Positions 43,989 to 54,860 of a stretch of DNA of 64,000 bases are shown here, in pieces. Numbering within the stretch: position 1 is the stretch's first letter; each line of letters opens with the position of its first letter. Made by a program: the position numbers and the translations under genes. Source of the stretch: Zymoseptoria tritici IPO323 (Eukaryota > Ascomycota > Dothideomycetes > Mycosphaerellales > Mycosphaerellaceae); contig NC_018217.1 in NCBI RefSeq assembly GCF_000219625.1, forward strand, positions 558,001 through 622,000. The letters are read 5' to 3'. The notes beneath the pieces are model-generated. The model saw nothing but the letters and a program-made list of their open reading frames with translations. It made no database searches and was not told where the DNA came from.

Positions 43989-44512
43989 ATGCTACCTAAA
44001 CTACTCGCTAGTGCTGCTTAGAAGGCTAAAACAAGGCCTAAGAAGGAGGCTATAATTACGAGAGCTATTAGAGACTATAGCACCGGCAGATTTAGCTACT
44101 ATATAGACTGCTCCGTGCTCTACGATATACCCTATAGAACCTTCGTTAACTGTTTAACTAGCGCTACTTAGGAGTACACTATTATACACGAGCATAAGAA
44201 TCGACTAAGTAGAGCTAGCAGAGCCGCCCTTACAGTCTACATTAAACGGATAATTACTATAGGCTTCCTACTAATTTACGAGATAGTTAGGCTATAGGCA
44301 AAGCAACTACGGACTTATTAGCTTAATTTTAACCCTTATAAGGAGCCTATTAGCGTTTACTAGCCTATAGAGTTTATTAGTAAATACCCTACATTATAAC
44401 TAAAATAGGTAACAGCGAGGGACTCTAATCGACGTGCTATAGAAGGGAACCCTTAGGTATTAAAGGAGTAGTTTAAGCTACTAGATAAGACGATGCAAGA
44501 GCTAGATATTAT
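43989..44512 (+). pseudogene. Pogo-like transposase, N-terminal DNA-binding part (broken)
   Basis: Conceptual translation with stops ignored gives AIRDYSTGRFSYYIDCSVLYDIPYRTF, the psq-type HTH of pogo/Fot transposases, then a CENP-B-type HTH region (ALTVYIKRIITIGFLLIYEIVR). Several TAG stops interrupt it, where CAG or TGG codons would be expected. The reading breaks at the LINE target site and resumes at 49659. Confidence 0.75.
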
Positions 44513-44527
44513 ACTAATAGATATATA
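44513..44527. repeat. LINE target-site duplication, left copy
   Basis: ACTAATAGATATATA, identical to 49644-49658. Removing the LINE with one copy rejoins the transposase reading frame across IDIYNID. Confidence 0.85.
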
Positions 44528-47500
44528 ATAATAATAAAGTCTTGTATTGCTGATCCATCCCTCTATGTAACTATGTATAGGGCAAGCAGCCTTCCCTAAA
44601 TTTCACTAAGGGCAAAAAGCTATAGGCATAAAAACCCTCCTAATCTCTCTCTACTTATGTCTCCCAGGACTATTAGTAGACACCTTTTATTTCAGGTTCC
44701 TCTTTTAGACTCTAGAAGGATCTGTTATCCTATCCTCTTACTAGGTTGTGTATCTAGGCTCCCTTAGCCCTCTCCTCTCGTTTCTGCTCCTCCTTAGCTA
44801 GTAGGAACTAGTCTAGGACTTCTTCCCTAATTATCTACTTTGCAATTGCCCTAAGACCCTTCTTTGTTAATATTATACTTTTCTAGTTAGATATACCTAG
44901 CTACTAGAATGTTCTGTCTCTCCCCTAGAGGAGAGGGTAGAACATTACTATATGCTTTACTATCTAAGCCTAACTTCTACAGCTACATTCTAGTGTCTTC
45001 CTTAGGACTCTTCTCTTTGTTAGGTAGGCATTAAATCTAATATGCTTAGTCCTTATTTATGTAGCAATTGTGCTCTGTGCTCTTGTCTAGTTCTAATGTA
45101 GAGACCTTCCTTTTCCTCTATTTATCTATGCTATAGGTAACCTCCTATTACTATATTGTCTCTTCTTTCTAACTTCTGCCTCCTATCTTGCTTTCTATCT
45201 CTCTTAAATAAAGGATCTATTTAGGGGTATTCTATCTTAGTTTCCCCCCTCCTGTTAGAATTTTTCTAGAAGTCTTTCCTATACGGTTTCGTAGGGTGCC
45301 CTCTAGTTTCTTCGATGTCCTTGTCTTCTCTAGGCCCCCTGTTCCTAATTTAAGAGTGCCTGACTTGCTGCCTTTATATGCCTCCCTATATCTCGCCTAT
45401 CCTCCTTCCTTGCCTAGTTTAAAGCTAGTTGCTATATATATAGATTAAAGGGTAGTATCTCTGCCTCTTGTTAGAGTACTCCTAGTAGGACACTCTTGTA
45501 TACTCTAGTAATCCTTCTTAGGGCAGCATTTTAGACTACTTTAAGCTCTTTTGTCTAGCTTTTAGATCCCTTCTAAACCCCTTCTACCTTTGCCTACACT
45601 TTATAGCTAAAGGCTATTACTAGCCTTATAACTGCAGTGTAGATGTGCCTAGCCTTCTAGAAGGATGCTCCCTAGGTTAATTAGCTAAGCCTATACAAGG
45701 AGTTTATATATAACTCTACTTTCTCTGCGACTTTCCTAATATAGGGTTTCTATGTAAGTTTAGTATCTATTTGCACTCTAAGAAGCCTAAGGTTAGGAAC
45801 GGGTTTGCTATTAAATCCTTAGATATTAACTGTAGCTTATAGGTTGTGTTTCCTTCTTAACCTTGTAAAGTAGATTAGCATGTACTTTTGTAGGGACCAG
45901 ACTGCTCTATAAGTCTTTGCCTATTCTGCACATTTTTTATAGGCTCTCTTAAGTTTTCTATAGTTCTCCTCTATGCTTTTTCTAAAGGCTAGAATGTTTG
46001 TATTATCTACAAAGCCTATTGCTAATACTCCTGTTTCTTTAATTAGAGGAAGTAGGGTTCTTGCAAAGTACAGGAAGAGGATAGGTAACATTATTAATCC
46101 TTAGGGGATTCCTATATGCTAGGGCCTTAGTATGTTAAGGTAGTTCCCTAGCCTAAGGCATGTTGTCCTGTCCTAAAGGAAGGATTCTACAAAGGCTACT
46201 AGGTTTAGCTGTATTTGGCACATTCTTAGGTAGTAGATTAGTCTTAGGTGTAAAACATTTAGGAAGGCCGCTAAGATGTCTAAACACAGCATTAAGGCTA
46301 TATTCCCTAGGCCTTTTCCCTAGATAGAGTAGACCTGTTTAGTTACTAGCTCTAGTACTAATGTTGTTAATCTTTTTAGTCTTCCTCCTATCTAGTTTAG
46401 TAGGAACAGGTTTCTTTCTTTAGCGGCCCTACTAAGCCTTGTCGCTACAAGGGCCTCTAGGACTTTAGAGATTGTATTTAATAGGGCGATTAGTCTGTAG
46501 GCTCCTGCCTTTAAGTAGTCTAGTTTCTAAGGCTTCTTAAGGACTACTGTTGTAGATTCCTTAAAGGGCCTAGGGAGGTATCCTTGTACTATGTAGGCTT
46601 GCAGGAATAGTTGTAGGAGGTCTGCTAGCTCTTTCTTTATCTTCTTTAGGAATAGGTTTAGGATCTGATCTAGTCCTAGTGCCTTGTTTAGTGCAAGCCT
46701 ATAGATTGTAGCTAGGATTTCTCCCTAGGTAATTATACAGTCTATAGGGATTAGGGCTAGTATAGATCCTGTTATATCTATAAGGTCTACCTCTGTCGGC
46801 TAAGGGAAGAACTCCTCTGCAAGGGCCTTAGCCTTCCTAGATATTGTTGTCTAGAGGAGTCTAGCCTTGTTCTTAATGCCTAGGAACTAGGGAAGAGAGG
46901 GTCCTTTGTTTGCCCTTTCTCTTACCTACCTTGCAAACTTCTATATCTTGCTCTAATCCTTTAAGATCTCTATAACTGTTTTCCTTTAAGCTAGGTTCCC
47001 GCTCCTTTTAATATGCCTCTTCTTTACATATACAGTTCTAAGTGCAAGTAGGTAGTTTAGGAGGGATTTGTTCTCCCTCTAGGCTCTCCTAGCCTTTCTC
47101 GCTCTCTTAACTAGCCTAGTGCTTTCCTAGTCCTAGCTTATCTTTGCGTATAGTAAGGGTCGGGCTTGTAGTACTAGCTCCTTAACTAGCTGCTAGATTG
47201 TCCTCTAAAGCTAGAGTGCCTATTAGTCTAGACTCTGCTTTCCCTCTGTAGGTAGCTGTTTAGCCTCTCCCTTTGCTTCTAGGATCTTAGATCTAATTTG
47301 TTCCTATAGTGCCTTCTTCTACTGTAGCCTTTTCTGGTTCTCTTGCTCTATAATGCCTTAGGTAAAGAGTAATGTCTAGATTAGAAGGTAGTCTAACCCT
47401 ATTTCTAGTTTAGTGCAGGTCCTGCATTATGTTATCTAGTCCTGGATTTCCTTTGTCCTAAAGACCAAGTTAAGGGTTTAAATGCTTAGTCCTCTCTCCT

Positions 47501-49643
47501 ATATTGTTATACCTAGTTCTAGGAGGAGCTGCATATTAGCTTATTCTACTATCTTAATTAGGTAGTCTGCAGCCTAGTACTAGTTTGTTGCTGTTTGTGC
47601 TCCCTACTTCTAATAATGTAGATTAAAGTCCCTAACTAGGATGTGCTAGTTTTCCTTTGTGTCCTAGAGAGCCTTCCTAACTTCCTAGAGGGTACCTAGG
47701 TCTCTGCCTGTTATTAGGCTACTTAGGTTGTAGTAGTTTAAGATGTGGAGTTTTGGCTCTGTCTAGAGGAGGGTAATCCTAATTAGGTCCTTACAAACTA
47801 GCTAGGCTTCCTAGGTTTCTAGCTACAGTTCCTTTAATATATATGTAACAACTCTTAGTATCTCTCCTTCTAGAACTACTGTATAGTATCCTAGGTATTG
47901 CTTAACATTCCCTCTAGTAGAGGTGTTTACCTACAGTTCCTAGATTGCAACAATGTAGTAGGTTCTTAGGTTCATTTGTTGCATAAATAGGGTTTGGATC
48001 TGGTTGCTACTCTTGTTTGTGTTGTACTGTAGGATATTAAGTTCCTTTAGTGTGTTATTTATCTTATATTAGGAAGAAGTAGTCCTTAATGTCGCTCTCT
48101 CCTATTTCTAGGTCCTCCTGTCCGGGGTCCTAGGCTTAGTCCTGCTGCTACATTCCTGCTTGTACCTAGGGTGCTTATTAGTAGCCCTCCTATGTAGAGC
48201 TCCTTAGTATTGTGTTAATCTTGTTAGCCTAGCTTTGTCCTGCTCTTAGGATAGCTCTTAGTCTCCCTGCTAGATTCCTAATCTAGTTGCCTTTAGTTTG
48301 CTTACTATCGATAGGGCTAGCCCTTCTTTTCCTTGTGTTTGTTAGTTGCACTGTTGTCTAACTCTCCTCTAGCTAGGTTTAGGAGGGTTTCCTATACAAT
48401 CCCTGGGCTATAATGCTCCTAAACTGCCTTGCCTTTAAGATTGCTACTTGCTTAAATTTGCAGGTTACTAACTAAGATAGGTGCTCCCTCTGGCAGTTGC
48501 TATACCTTACTTTAGTCTCCTTGCATATGTCTGTTCTATAGTTTCCTAAGTACTTTCTACAGGTTTATGTGCCTCTATAGTGCTTTGCAATATGTCTAAA
48601 CTATCTATAGTTAAGGCATTGTATTAGTCTCTAGTGTAGGTGGAACTCTTCTACAACTAGAATGTTCCCTTAGAGAACTAGTCCCTTAGCAACGATTTCC
48701 TTTACCTATGCTATGTTCTAGACATTTAGGATTAAGGAAGAGAAGTCCTTGCCTTCCCTTCCCTTTTTGCTTTTTAGCTATCCTACTCTAAGGACTTTTA
48801 GGTGTAGGTAGAGTCTTCTATTCTCCTCCTTAATTTAAGTGTTTGTTCCCTAACTCTTAGTATTAATAGTCTAGATCTTAACTCTATATACTAGCACTTA
48901 GAAGAGCTGCACTACAGCTTTAGCACTTAGGTATTTGTCCTAGGCCTACTTAAGGTCCCTTTCTAGCCTTTCCTAGGAGCTCTAGCTGTAGGTAAAAACC
49001 CTAATGTCTCCGCTTTCTAGCTTCTTTACTGCTAGTACTGCTAGGTCTTTTAACTCCCTAATAATCTCTATGCTTGTCTTCTTCTAGATCTCTTCTCTTT
49101 CTGCTAGGTTCTAGATCTTAAGGAGGAAGTAGTAGCTTTAGGGTAGGGCTAGCTTTATGTACACCTAGCTAGATATCTGTTGTTTAGGGAGGGCTGTAGC
49201 TTGTGCCTAGGTCTTTAGCTAGGTAGCCTAGATAGTCTTCTAGATTTCCTAGACTCTCTAGATAACTATCTGCCCTTAGAGAGTATGTAGGAGGGTGGTT
49301 TGTGCCCTTTAGAGGAGGGAGAGGAGGAGAGACTTTAAGGTTTCCTCCTAGGGGGAGGATAGGACCTTTGCTACTTTACTAGTTAGTTTTTGCATATCCT
49401 TGTTAATTTCTAACTGTATTTGCAGCTCCTTAAGGTGCTGCTAATAGCCTTTTAGGCCTTTTAAGTAGTTTAGGGTAGTTAGGGGGGCTTAGGAAGGCGG
49501 AGGATAGTCCCCTCCTCCTTCCTTCACTCCCTAACCTCCCTGAATGTTTTGCCTCCTCTAAGGGTGGACTGCTACGTGTTAAGAGGCCTAGAGGCCTCTC
49601 TGTTCGTGTGGTAGCTGCGTTGGCATGATTTTTCTGTCACCTT
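44528..49643 (-). mobile_element. RIP-mutated Tad1-like LINE retrotransposon inserted in the transposase
   Basis: 5.1 kb non-LTR element on the minus strand, 5' end at the right. It is flanked by 15 bp direct repeats (44513-44527 and 49644-49658) and ends at the left in an (ATA)n-type tail instead of poly(A). Ignoring stops, the minus strand reads: a Gag-like ORF1 with CCHC knuckles (CRKYLGNYRTDICKE and SNCQREHLS, about 48480-48620), an endonuclease (HILVRDFNLHY, about 47612-47640) and reverse transcriptase (YRLIALLNTISKVLEA at 46441-46500; GFVDNTNILAF at about 45988-46020, where an Asp-Asp pair would be expected and Asp-Asn is read). The motif set and order match fungal Tad1-clade LINEs. Stops occur throughout, so it is dead. 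Confidence 0.85.
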
Positions 49644-49658
49644 ACTAATAGATATATA
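49644..49658. repeat. LINE target-site duplication, right copy
   Basis: ACTAATAGATATATA, identical to 44513-44527; marks the 5' end of the LINE, whose start codon of the Gag-like frame lies just inside. Confidence 0.85.
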
Positions 49659-51560
49659 TAATATAGATAAGACTAGCTACATACTCGGCATAGCTAACCG
49701 TATGCATTAAGCCGTATGCAGAAGGTTAGCGGCCTCTATATAGTTCTTATAGCCTAGAGCTCGTAAATAGGCTACGGTAATTAAGGCTATTAATGCTGCT
49801 AGTATATATATACTACCCTATATTATCTTTAAAGCGAGGCAGATAATAAGGAGCCTACTAACAACATTCTAAGCTCGCTTTATTAACAAGGCGTTCCTTA
49901 CTATTACCGATAATAGCTAGAGTAACAGAGACAATAGCATAGCTTAGCTATAACACTTTAATACTACTAGTCTACCTTCTGCTCCTAACCGCTAGCGACT
50001 ACTTATTATAGATAGTTACTTAACATATAAGGATCTCGAATTTATTAACTATGCCCTTACAAATCGTATACAGCTTATCTGTTTACTAAGCTATTCTATA
50101 TACCTTTTGTAGCCTCTTAATATTAGCATCTTTAGTCCCCTTAAGGCGGCATATAGCTTAACACTACTTAGACTTATAGCTAAAGAAGGCCTTACTTAGG
50201 TTAATAAGGAGGACTTCCTAAAGGTATATACGGAGATAAGGGCGATAGTGTTTACTAAGCTAAATATTATAGCTTTATTTAGAACGACTAGTATTACACC
50301 TCTTAATATATAAGCAGTCCTTAGTAAGCTTCCGTCTACCCTCGTTGCCGACATCTTACTACCGGCTAAGAAGCCTACTTAATTTGTACTATTAGGCTTA
50401 TTTTACGCAGATAAGAACGCTCTACTAACACCCTTACGAGCACCGGCTTCGCTTCTACTAACAACGCCCTTACGACAGCCGCTAAAGGATCTAAGCTCCC
50501 CTCGATGCACGCTAGCTATACGCTATCGCTTAAAAAGAACAGCCTCTAAGATAGAGCTAGCGGACGAGCTTATTAAGTCTCTTAGTAAGGGTAAGGGTAA
50601 GAGGATTAGCCGGTTATATAAACACGCTATTAAGGGTATTATAGTCGTAGTAGACTCTATAGACCTCTTGCTCGCCGAGAATACAAAACTCCGCTAGAGC
50701 TATATACGTAGCATATAACGGAAGTCTACTAAGAAGCTAGTTACTAAGGGGCAGAGGTTTAATACTACCTTCCGTAATAAGCTACTTGCCGAGCTAGCTA
50801 ATAAGTAGCAACTCGATGCTATAGTCTAGTATTATAGATAACGTATTATTACCCTTAGAGCAGTTAAGGCAATAAGATAAGGGCTTATAAGGGCACGTTA
50901 GTGTACCGCTCGTAAGGAACGAATACGCTCTAATAAGCTAGTAGCTGTAAGCAAGAGCAAGAGCTAGCAGAAGGACGCTATATATAACGAGCTCTTGCTA
51001 TCGTTTCGTAAGGACTTAGTTATAAGGCATAAAGGGCACAACATTCTAGTGCTAGCTATCGAGCGCACCCTTAACCGCATTAACAAGGACCTTGTTGCGT
51101 AGAAGGAAGCTAAGGAAGCTGCTCGTATTGCTTATAACGCATAGAAGGAAACGGTAAAGAAGGAGACTACTAATATAGCCGACAAGGTGTCTATAATAGA
51201 AGCAATCTACGCTAAGGTAGACCTCCTCGACGACATAGTTATTACTTACTTTATAGCCCTTAGAGCAGCAGCAATACTAGCGGCTATTAACTAGCTAGCT
51301 ACTAGTAATGCCGATAATAAGGCTAAGGATAAGGGCAATAGCACTAAGGACGACGACATAGAGCCCTTCTACCCTTAACAGCTCGATCTAAGGCTATATA
51401 AAGCCTTACTACAGCCCTTATTACTACTAACTAGTAAAGGAAGCTATTAATACACCGACATCGAGCTAGAATAGGCTCTTAAAGAGGGGCCTAAGGCAGA
51501 CAGCGGTTTTAAGCTATTCTAAGTCGATTGCCGCCCTTAAAAGTAGTTTCTTATTAATAC
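49659..51560 (+). pseudogene. Pogo-like transposase, DDE part and long C-terminal extension (broken)
   Basis: Continuation of the transposase after the LINE. Recognisable pieces are YNIDKTSYILGIANR, ATVIKAINAASIYILPYIIFKA, and the second catalytic Asp block RLLIIDSYLTYKDLEFINYA (50001-50060), followed by LNISIFSPLKAAYS, in the order of Fot1/pogo DDE domains. Many TAG/TAA stops. From about 50560 a Lys-rich helical extension continues for about 1 kb, longer than in Fot1-type proteins; whether it is part of the same protein is open. Confidence 0.7.
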
Positions 51561-51859
51561 CTATTAATTGTTCTTATCTAAGCGACGCTTCTTATTAGCT
51601 AGTAAACTTACTATCTTATTTAATAGTAGTAGTAGTAGTAGAGGTGTGCAGCGTAAAGCCCCTCTCGGTAAAGCTAGCTAATAAACTTTATACGGATTTT
51701 ATAATACTACTACTATTTTATACGAGCGCTTTTTTTATTATATCTAACTAAACCGAATGCGCTCTTTAACATAGCCTACTTAGAATGTTAATAGTATATG
51801 TAGTTGTTAAGCAACGTAGTAGTGTTATTGCAATACAACGAGGGGGGGGGAGTACTAAG

Positions 51860-51904
51860 GCGCCTTCTAACTTCCCCGAATTCTAACTTCCCCCTTATAG
51901 ACGT
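51860..51904 (-). repeat. Right terminal inverted repeat of pogo-like element
   Basis: Read from 51904 on the minus strand it begins ACGTCTATAAGGGGGAAGTT. A second AACTTCCCC copy sits just inside the end. Differences from the left end are mainly RIP-type G-to-A and C-to-T changes. Followed by TA. Confidence 0.85.
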
Positions 51905-52661
51905 TACTATATCTCTAGATTAATTATAACGCCGATTTGCGACGTTTGGTATACGAGACGTCGGTTCTAAGGCAGTAGTAAATAGTTCTGACTATGCGTC
52001 GCCTTCTAAAATCCCCTACGAACGGATCCTTTTACGTAGAAGTAAGACTTTTATCGTTACTATCGTCGCCGAGTACGCGTATCTTATAGTATCGCCTAGG
52101 TATAATTTATACTGCTGTCTCTCCTCGCATCGAAAGCCTAGTATAGAATATACGCAGTCTATACTATAATATTTCCGAGCGATTCTACCGACGACGACGG
52201 CGATAGTAGGAAACATTCTCTATAATCCTAAATAGGAAGTTTATCTTAGGAGGAATATAGGACGCCGCTCTCGATCGAAGCAGATGTATAGGCCTTAGCA
52301 AACGGTCTAGAGATCTACCTATCGACGAAAATACCAAAATCGCAGAAATCGAGAAATCGACGTTGTGATTAATTTGGAGGTATGGGGCGCCATCGTAGCC
52401 GCCAGCAAGCGTGCCAAGCTACCAACGTCACGTTGTCGGCAATCGATGGAGTTGTTGCCGTGGAGCATGGCTAGTGAGCCATGCTTCTGGTCATTGTAGG
52501 GCAGAGGTATGTACGTGTGTCACGACAGAAGATTTCGAGGATTACTCTCTCAATCGCTGACACTCAGAAACAGTCGAGGCGAGTGAGCTCGTGCATCTGA
52601 CGCCAGGACAGCAGGACGTTTATATGGCTGGCGAAAATGCTTGCTCCGTTCACAGTCTACT
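51905..52661. promoter_or_regulatory. qutA upstream region, partly RIP-like
   Basis: From 51907 to about 52370 the sequence lies outside the transposon end but keeps the TpA-rich, CpA-poor character of the element; from about 52380 composition turns normal. It holds no gene. It may be a RIP-mutated native qutA promoter or a remnant of another repeat. No QutA palindrome is visible in the last 280 bases. Confidence 0.5.
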
Positions 52662-54657
52662 ATGAGGGACGAAAGCCAGCCCCCCGCTGACGGAAACAGT
52701 TCAGCACTTCCAGGCACGAAGCGAGGAGCGGACGGACCGTCTGGGAGTTCCAAGGCCGGCGAAGCAGCACATCGAGCAAAACGAGTACGAGTATCACGAG
52801 CCTGTGATCAATGTCGGGCCGGGAGGGAGAAATGCAATGGAGGCCAGCCAAATTGTCAAACTTGCGAAGCACAGCGTCGCCCTTGCACATACAACGAGCA
52901 GCCTAAGAAACGCGGCATTCAGCCGAATTATATTAGTGAGTGGTGCAGAGAAGAAGAGAGGAGGTTTCTTAAACTTGACTGACTTCTCCGTTGCAGGAAC
53001 ACTCGAATTGACCCTAGCATGGCTTCTGCAACAGCATCCGAACAGCGAGGTGAAACTCTCTCATCTCTTGCCAGACCCTCGAGATGCCGCCCATCTTCTT
53101 ATTTCGTACAAAGATTCCACGAACGCGGATGCGATGCATAATGTCTGGAGAAATGGGATCATTTGCAGGCAAATCGATCAAATACTCTCCGGTGCAGATA
53201 TCGAGCTGCCGAAATATCAACCTCCAAATGGCGACGAAGTCATGCCTCGCAGAGATGAGGGCATCGCGAACTCTTACCAGTCACCACCTTTATCCGCCCT
53301 TTCTGATACAAATATACTCCCAGCAGATGTTCATCAACCCATCTGGGCGCCTGGCATGATTCCGCAGACCCGCCCAGAGTCGAATATAGAGCTCCTCAAA
53401 CTCCCCGAAGACTCATGGAATCTGCTTGAACACTACTTTGCGTTCACACAGGCATGGTTTCCCATCACGGAAAGGCACGATATCCTCAAGCTGATGTATG
53501 CTTATCCTTCGGAGGGTCTCCGGAAGTCTGAAGCTGTGGCATCAGAACATGCCGAGTTGTGGAGTATAATGGCGTTTGCTGCCGCAAGAGTAGGCGCATC
53601 GGAGATCAGCGTTGCATACTGTCGAGAAGTTACCAAAGCCTTAATTCCAACCGAGACCGGGTTCGGACTGGGCCATATCAAAGCATTGCTTATATTGGGG
53701 CTCGACGACATTGTCAAGGGAGTCTGGATCACTGCATGGCTTGCTATAGGTACTGCCGTACGTTTGCTGACGTACCTCACCTCTAAGAGAGGAAGTGCAA
53801 CCCGATTGAACGAAGGACGAACGAAACATACCTTTCTTGCAGCATATCTACTCGAAAGCACCATCTCTGCTCGCACCGGTGCCTCCGTTCATCTCAGATC
53901 TGGAGACGTCCGAGAGACTGGACTGCTCATTGAAGATGGCCTCGAAGAATGGGCGCCGTGGTCTGATCCTACCAATGGTACTGCCTCCATAGCACAAAAG
54001 TCGCCGGCGAGAACAATCAGTACTTTCAACGAGCTGGTCCGTACCGCCTTGCGCTGTGAGAGCCAGCAAGCAGCGACTCCATCCAGTCAAAGTAGCAGTA
54101 CCGAACTGGACATTGTTCTCAAGTTGCTGCAGAACGTGTCTCAGCACCCGCGCGCGCTTCTCACGAGTCACCGTTCGATCTCAGATCAAGGCCCGGCGAC
54201 AGGATCGTTTGTAGGAGACTACCAAACTCCAGCAATCTCAGGTGGAGGTCCGATACGGCATAATTCGAACAAATTGGATTTCGCCGAGGCTCTCTTCGAA
54301 CAGCCATATCCTTTCATGACCATTCCCAACGAGACAGCCGAGTCAATAGCCTCAAGCACACCCGCACAAATGGCCGGCGCCACGCCAAACCTGTGGACGA
54401 CTGGCGAGAGCTCGAAAGACCCAGCAAACATGGCAAACCACGACATTTTCGAGGAACTCGCCATGTTGGACCGCTCCGACAGTACGCAGAATCCGAGTTT
54501 CATGCAGAATCTCGGGTTCGGACCGGACTTGGATCTTGCTGAGTTCTTTGGTGCTGACTACCAGCCTTCGGACCCTCTGCTGGCATACATGCAGCCATCT
54601 TCGGCTTTCGGAGAGGTTCCACAGGGGTTTGAAGTGAACGAAAGAGGTGCGGGCTGA
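52662..54657 (+). CDS. qutA: Quinate pathway activator QutA (Zn2Cys6)
   Basis: Transcriptional activator of the quinate genes (QUTA of Aspergillus, qa-1F of Neurospora). Two exons, 52662-52935 and 52997-54657 (61 nt intron), give 644 residues. The Zn2Cys6 cluster reads CDQCRAGREKCNGGQPNCQTCEAQRRPC in two joined parts, here CDQCRAGREKC then CQTCEAQRRPC, with the family spacing C-2-C-6-C-6-C-2-C-6-C at residues about 53-80. The sequence after it, KKRGIQPNYI then RTLELTLAWLL across the intron, is the linker and helix shared by QutA proteins. A fungal transcription-factor middle region follows (LLEHYFAFTQAWFPITERHDIL, WITAWLAIGTAVRLL). The protein is clearly shorter than the Aspergillus and Neurospora activators (over 800), mainly in the C-terminal half. 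The start at 52662 is the first in-frame ATG. Confidence 0.9.
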
Positions 54658-54860
54658 AGATGGGCCGTACAGGACTGACACTTGACTGGAGTAGCGGGGC
54701 AGGTGACGGCCTCTAAGCAAACGCAGCACTGGGCACGTTCCTTCCTCATTCGGACAGCGCAATTGATCACCTAGACAACCTCGCTCTCACAGAGAGACAA
54801 AAAGATCTCCACCTTCGTCTTTTGACCCTCGCCTTGAGAGCCGACACATGGTACCCCGAC

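Larger units (their letters stand above)
43801..51904 (+). mobile_element. RIP-mutated pogo/Fot-like DNA transposon, interrupted by a LINE
   Basis: The ends are inverted repeats: left ACGTCTGCAAGGGGGAAGTT from 43801; right, read on the minus strand from 51904, ACGTCTATAAGGGGGAAGTT. A TA dinucleotide flanks each end (43799-43800 and 51905-51906), the target duplication of Tc1/mariner-pogo elements. Similarity continues inward for about 45 bases at lower identity. The two TGCA/TATA and TTGG/TTAG differences are exactly what RIP makes. Without the inserted LINE and one target-site copy the element is about 2.97 kb, long for a Fot1-type element. It contains a plus-strand transposase remnant in two pieces with many in-frame TAG/TAA stops, so it cannot be active. 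Confidence 0.88.
43890..52380. other. Block with repeat-induced point mutation composition
   Basis: TpA is heavily over-represented and CpA/TpG depleted, while CpG survives; TAG stops are dense in every coding remnant. The change starts about 90 bases inside the left element end and continues roughly 470 bases beyond the right end. The two tips of the LINE (44540-44590, 49560-49640) keep CpA/TpG and look less affected. RIP needs duplicated DNA at the time of a sexual cycle; the partner copies are not in this window. Confidence 0.8.

Noticed and set aside
52016..52216. A 66-codon minus-strand frame right of the transposon
   Set aside because: Lies in RIP-altered DNA, has no recognisable domain and is short enough to be chance.
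43890..52380. AT-rich block as a centromere or origin
   Set aside because: It is explained by coding remnants of two transposons with RIP-type mutations; there is no further structure needing another explanation.
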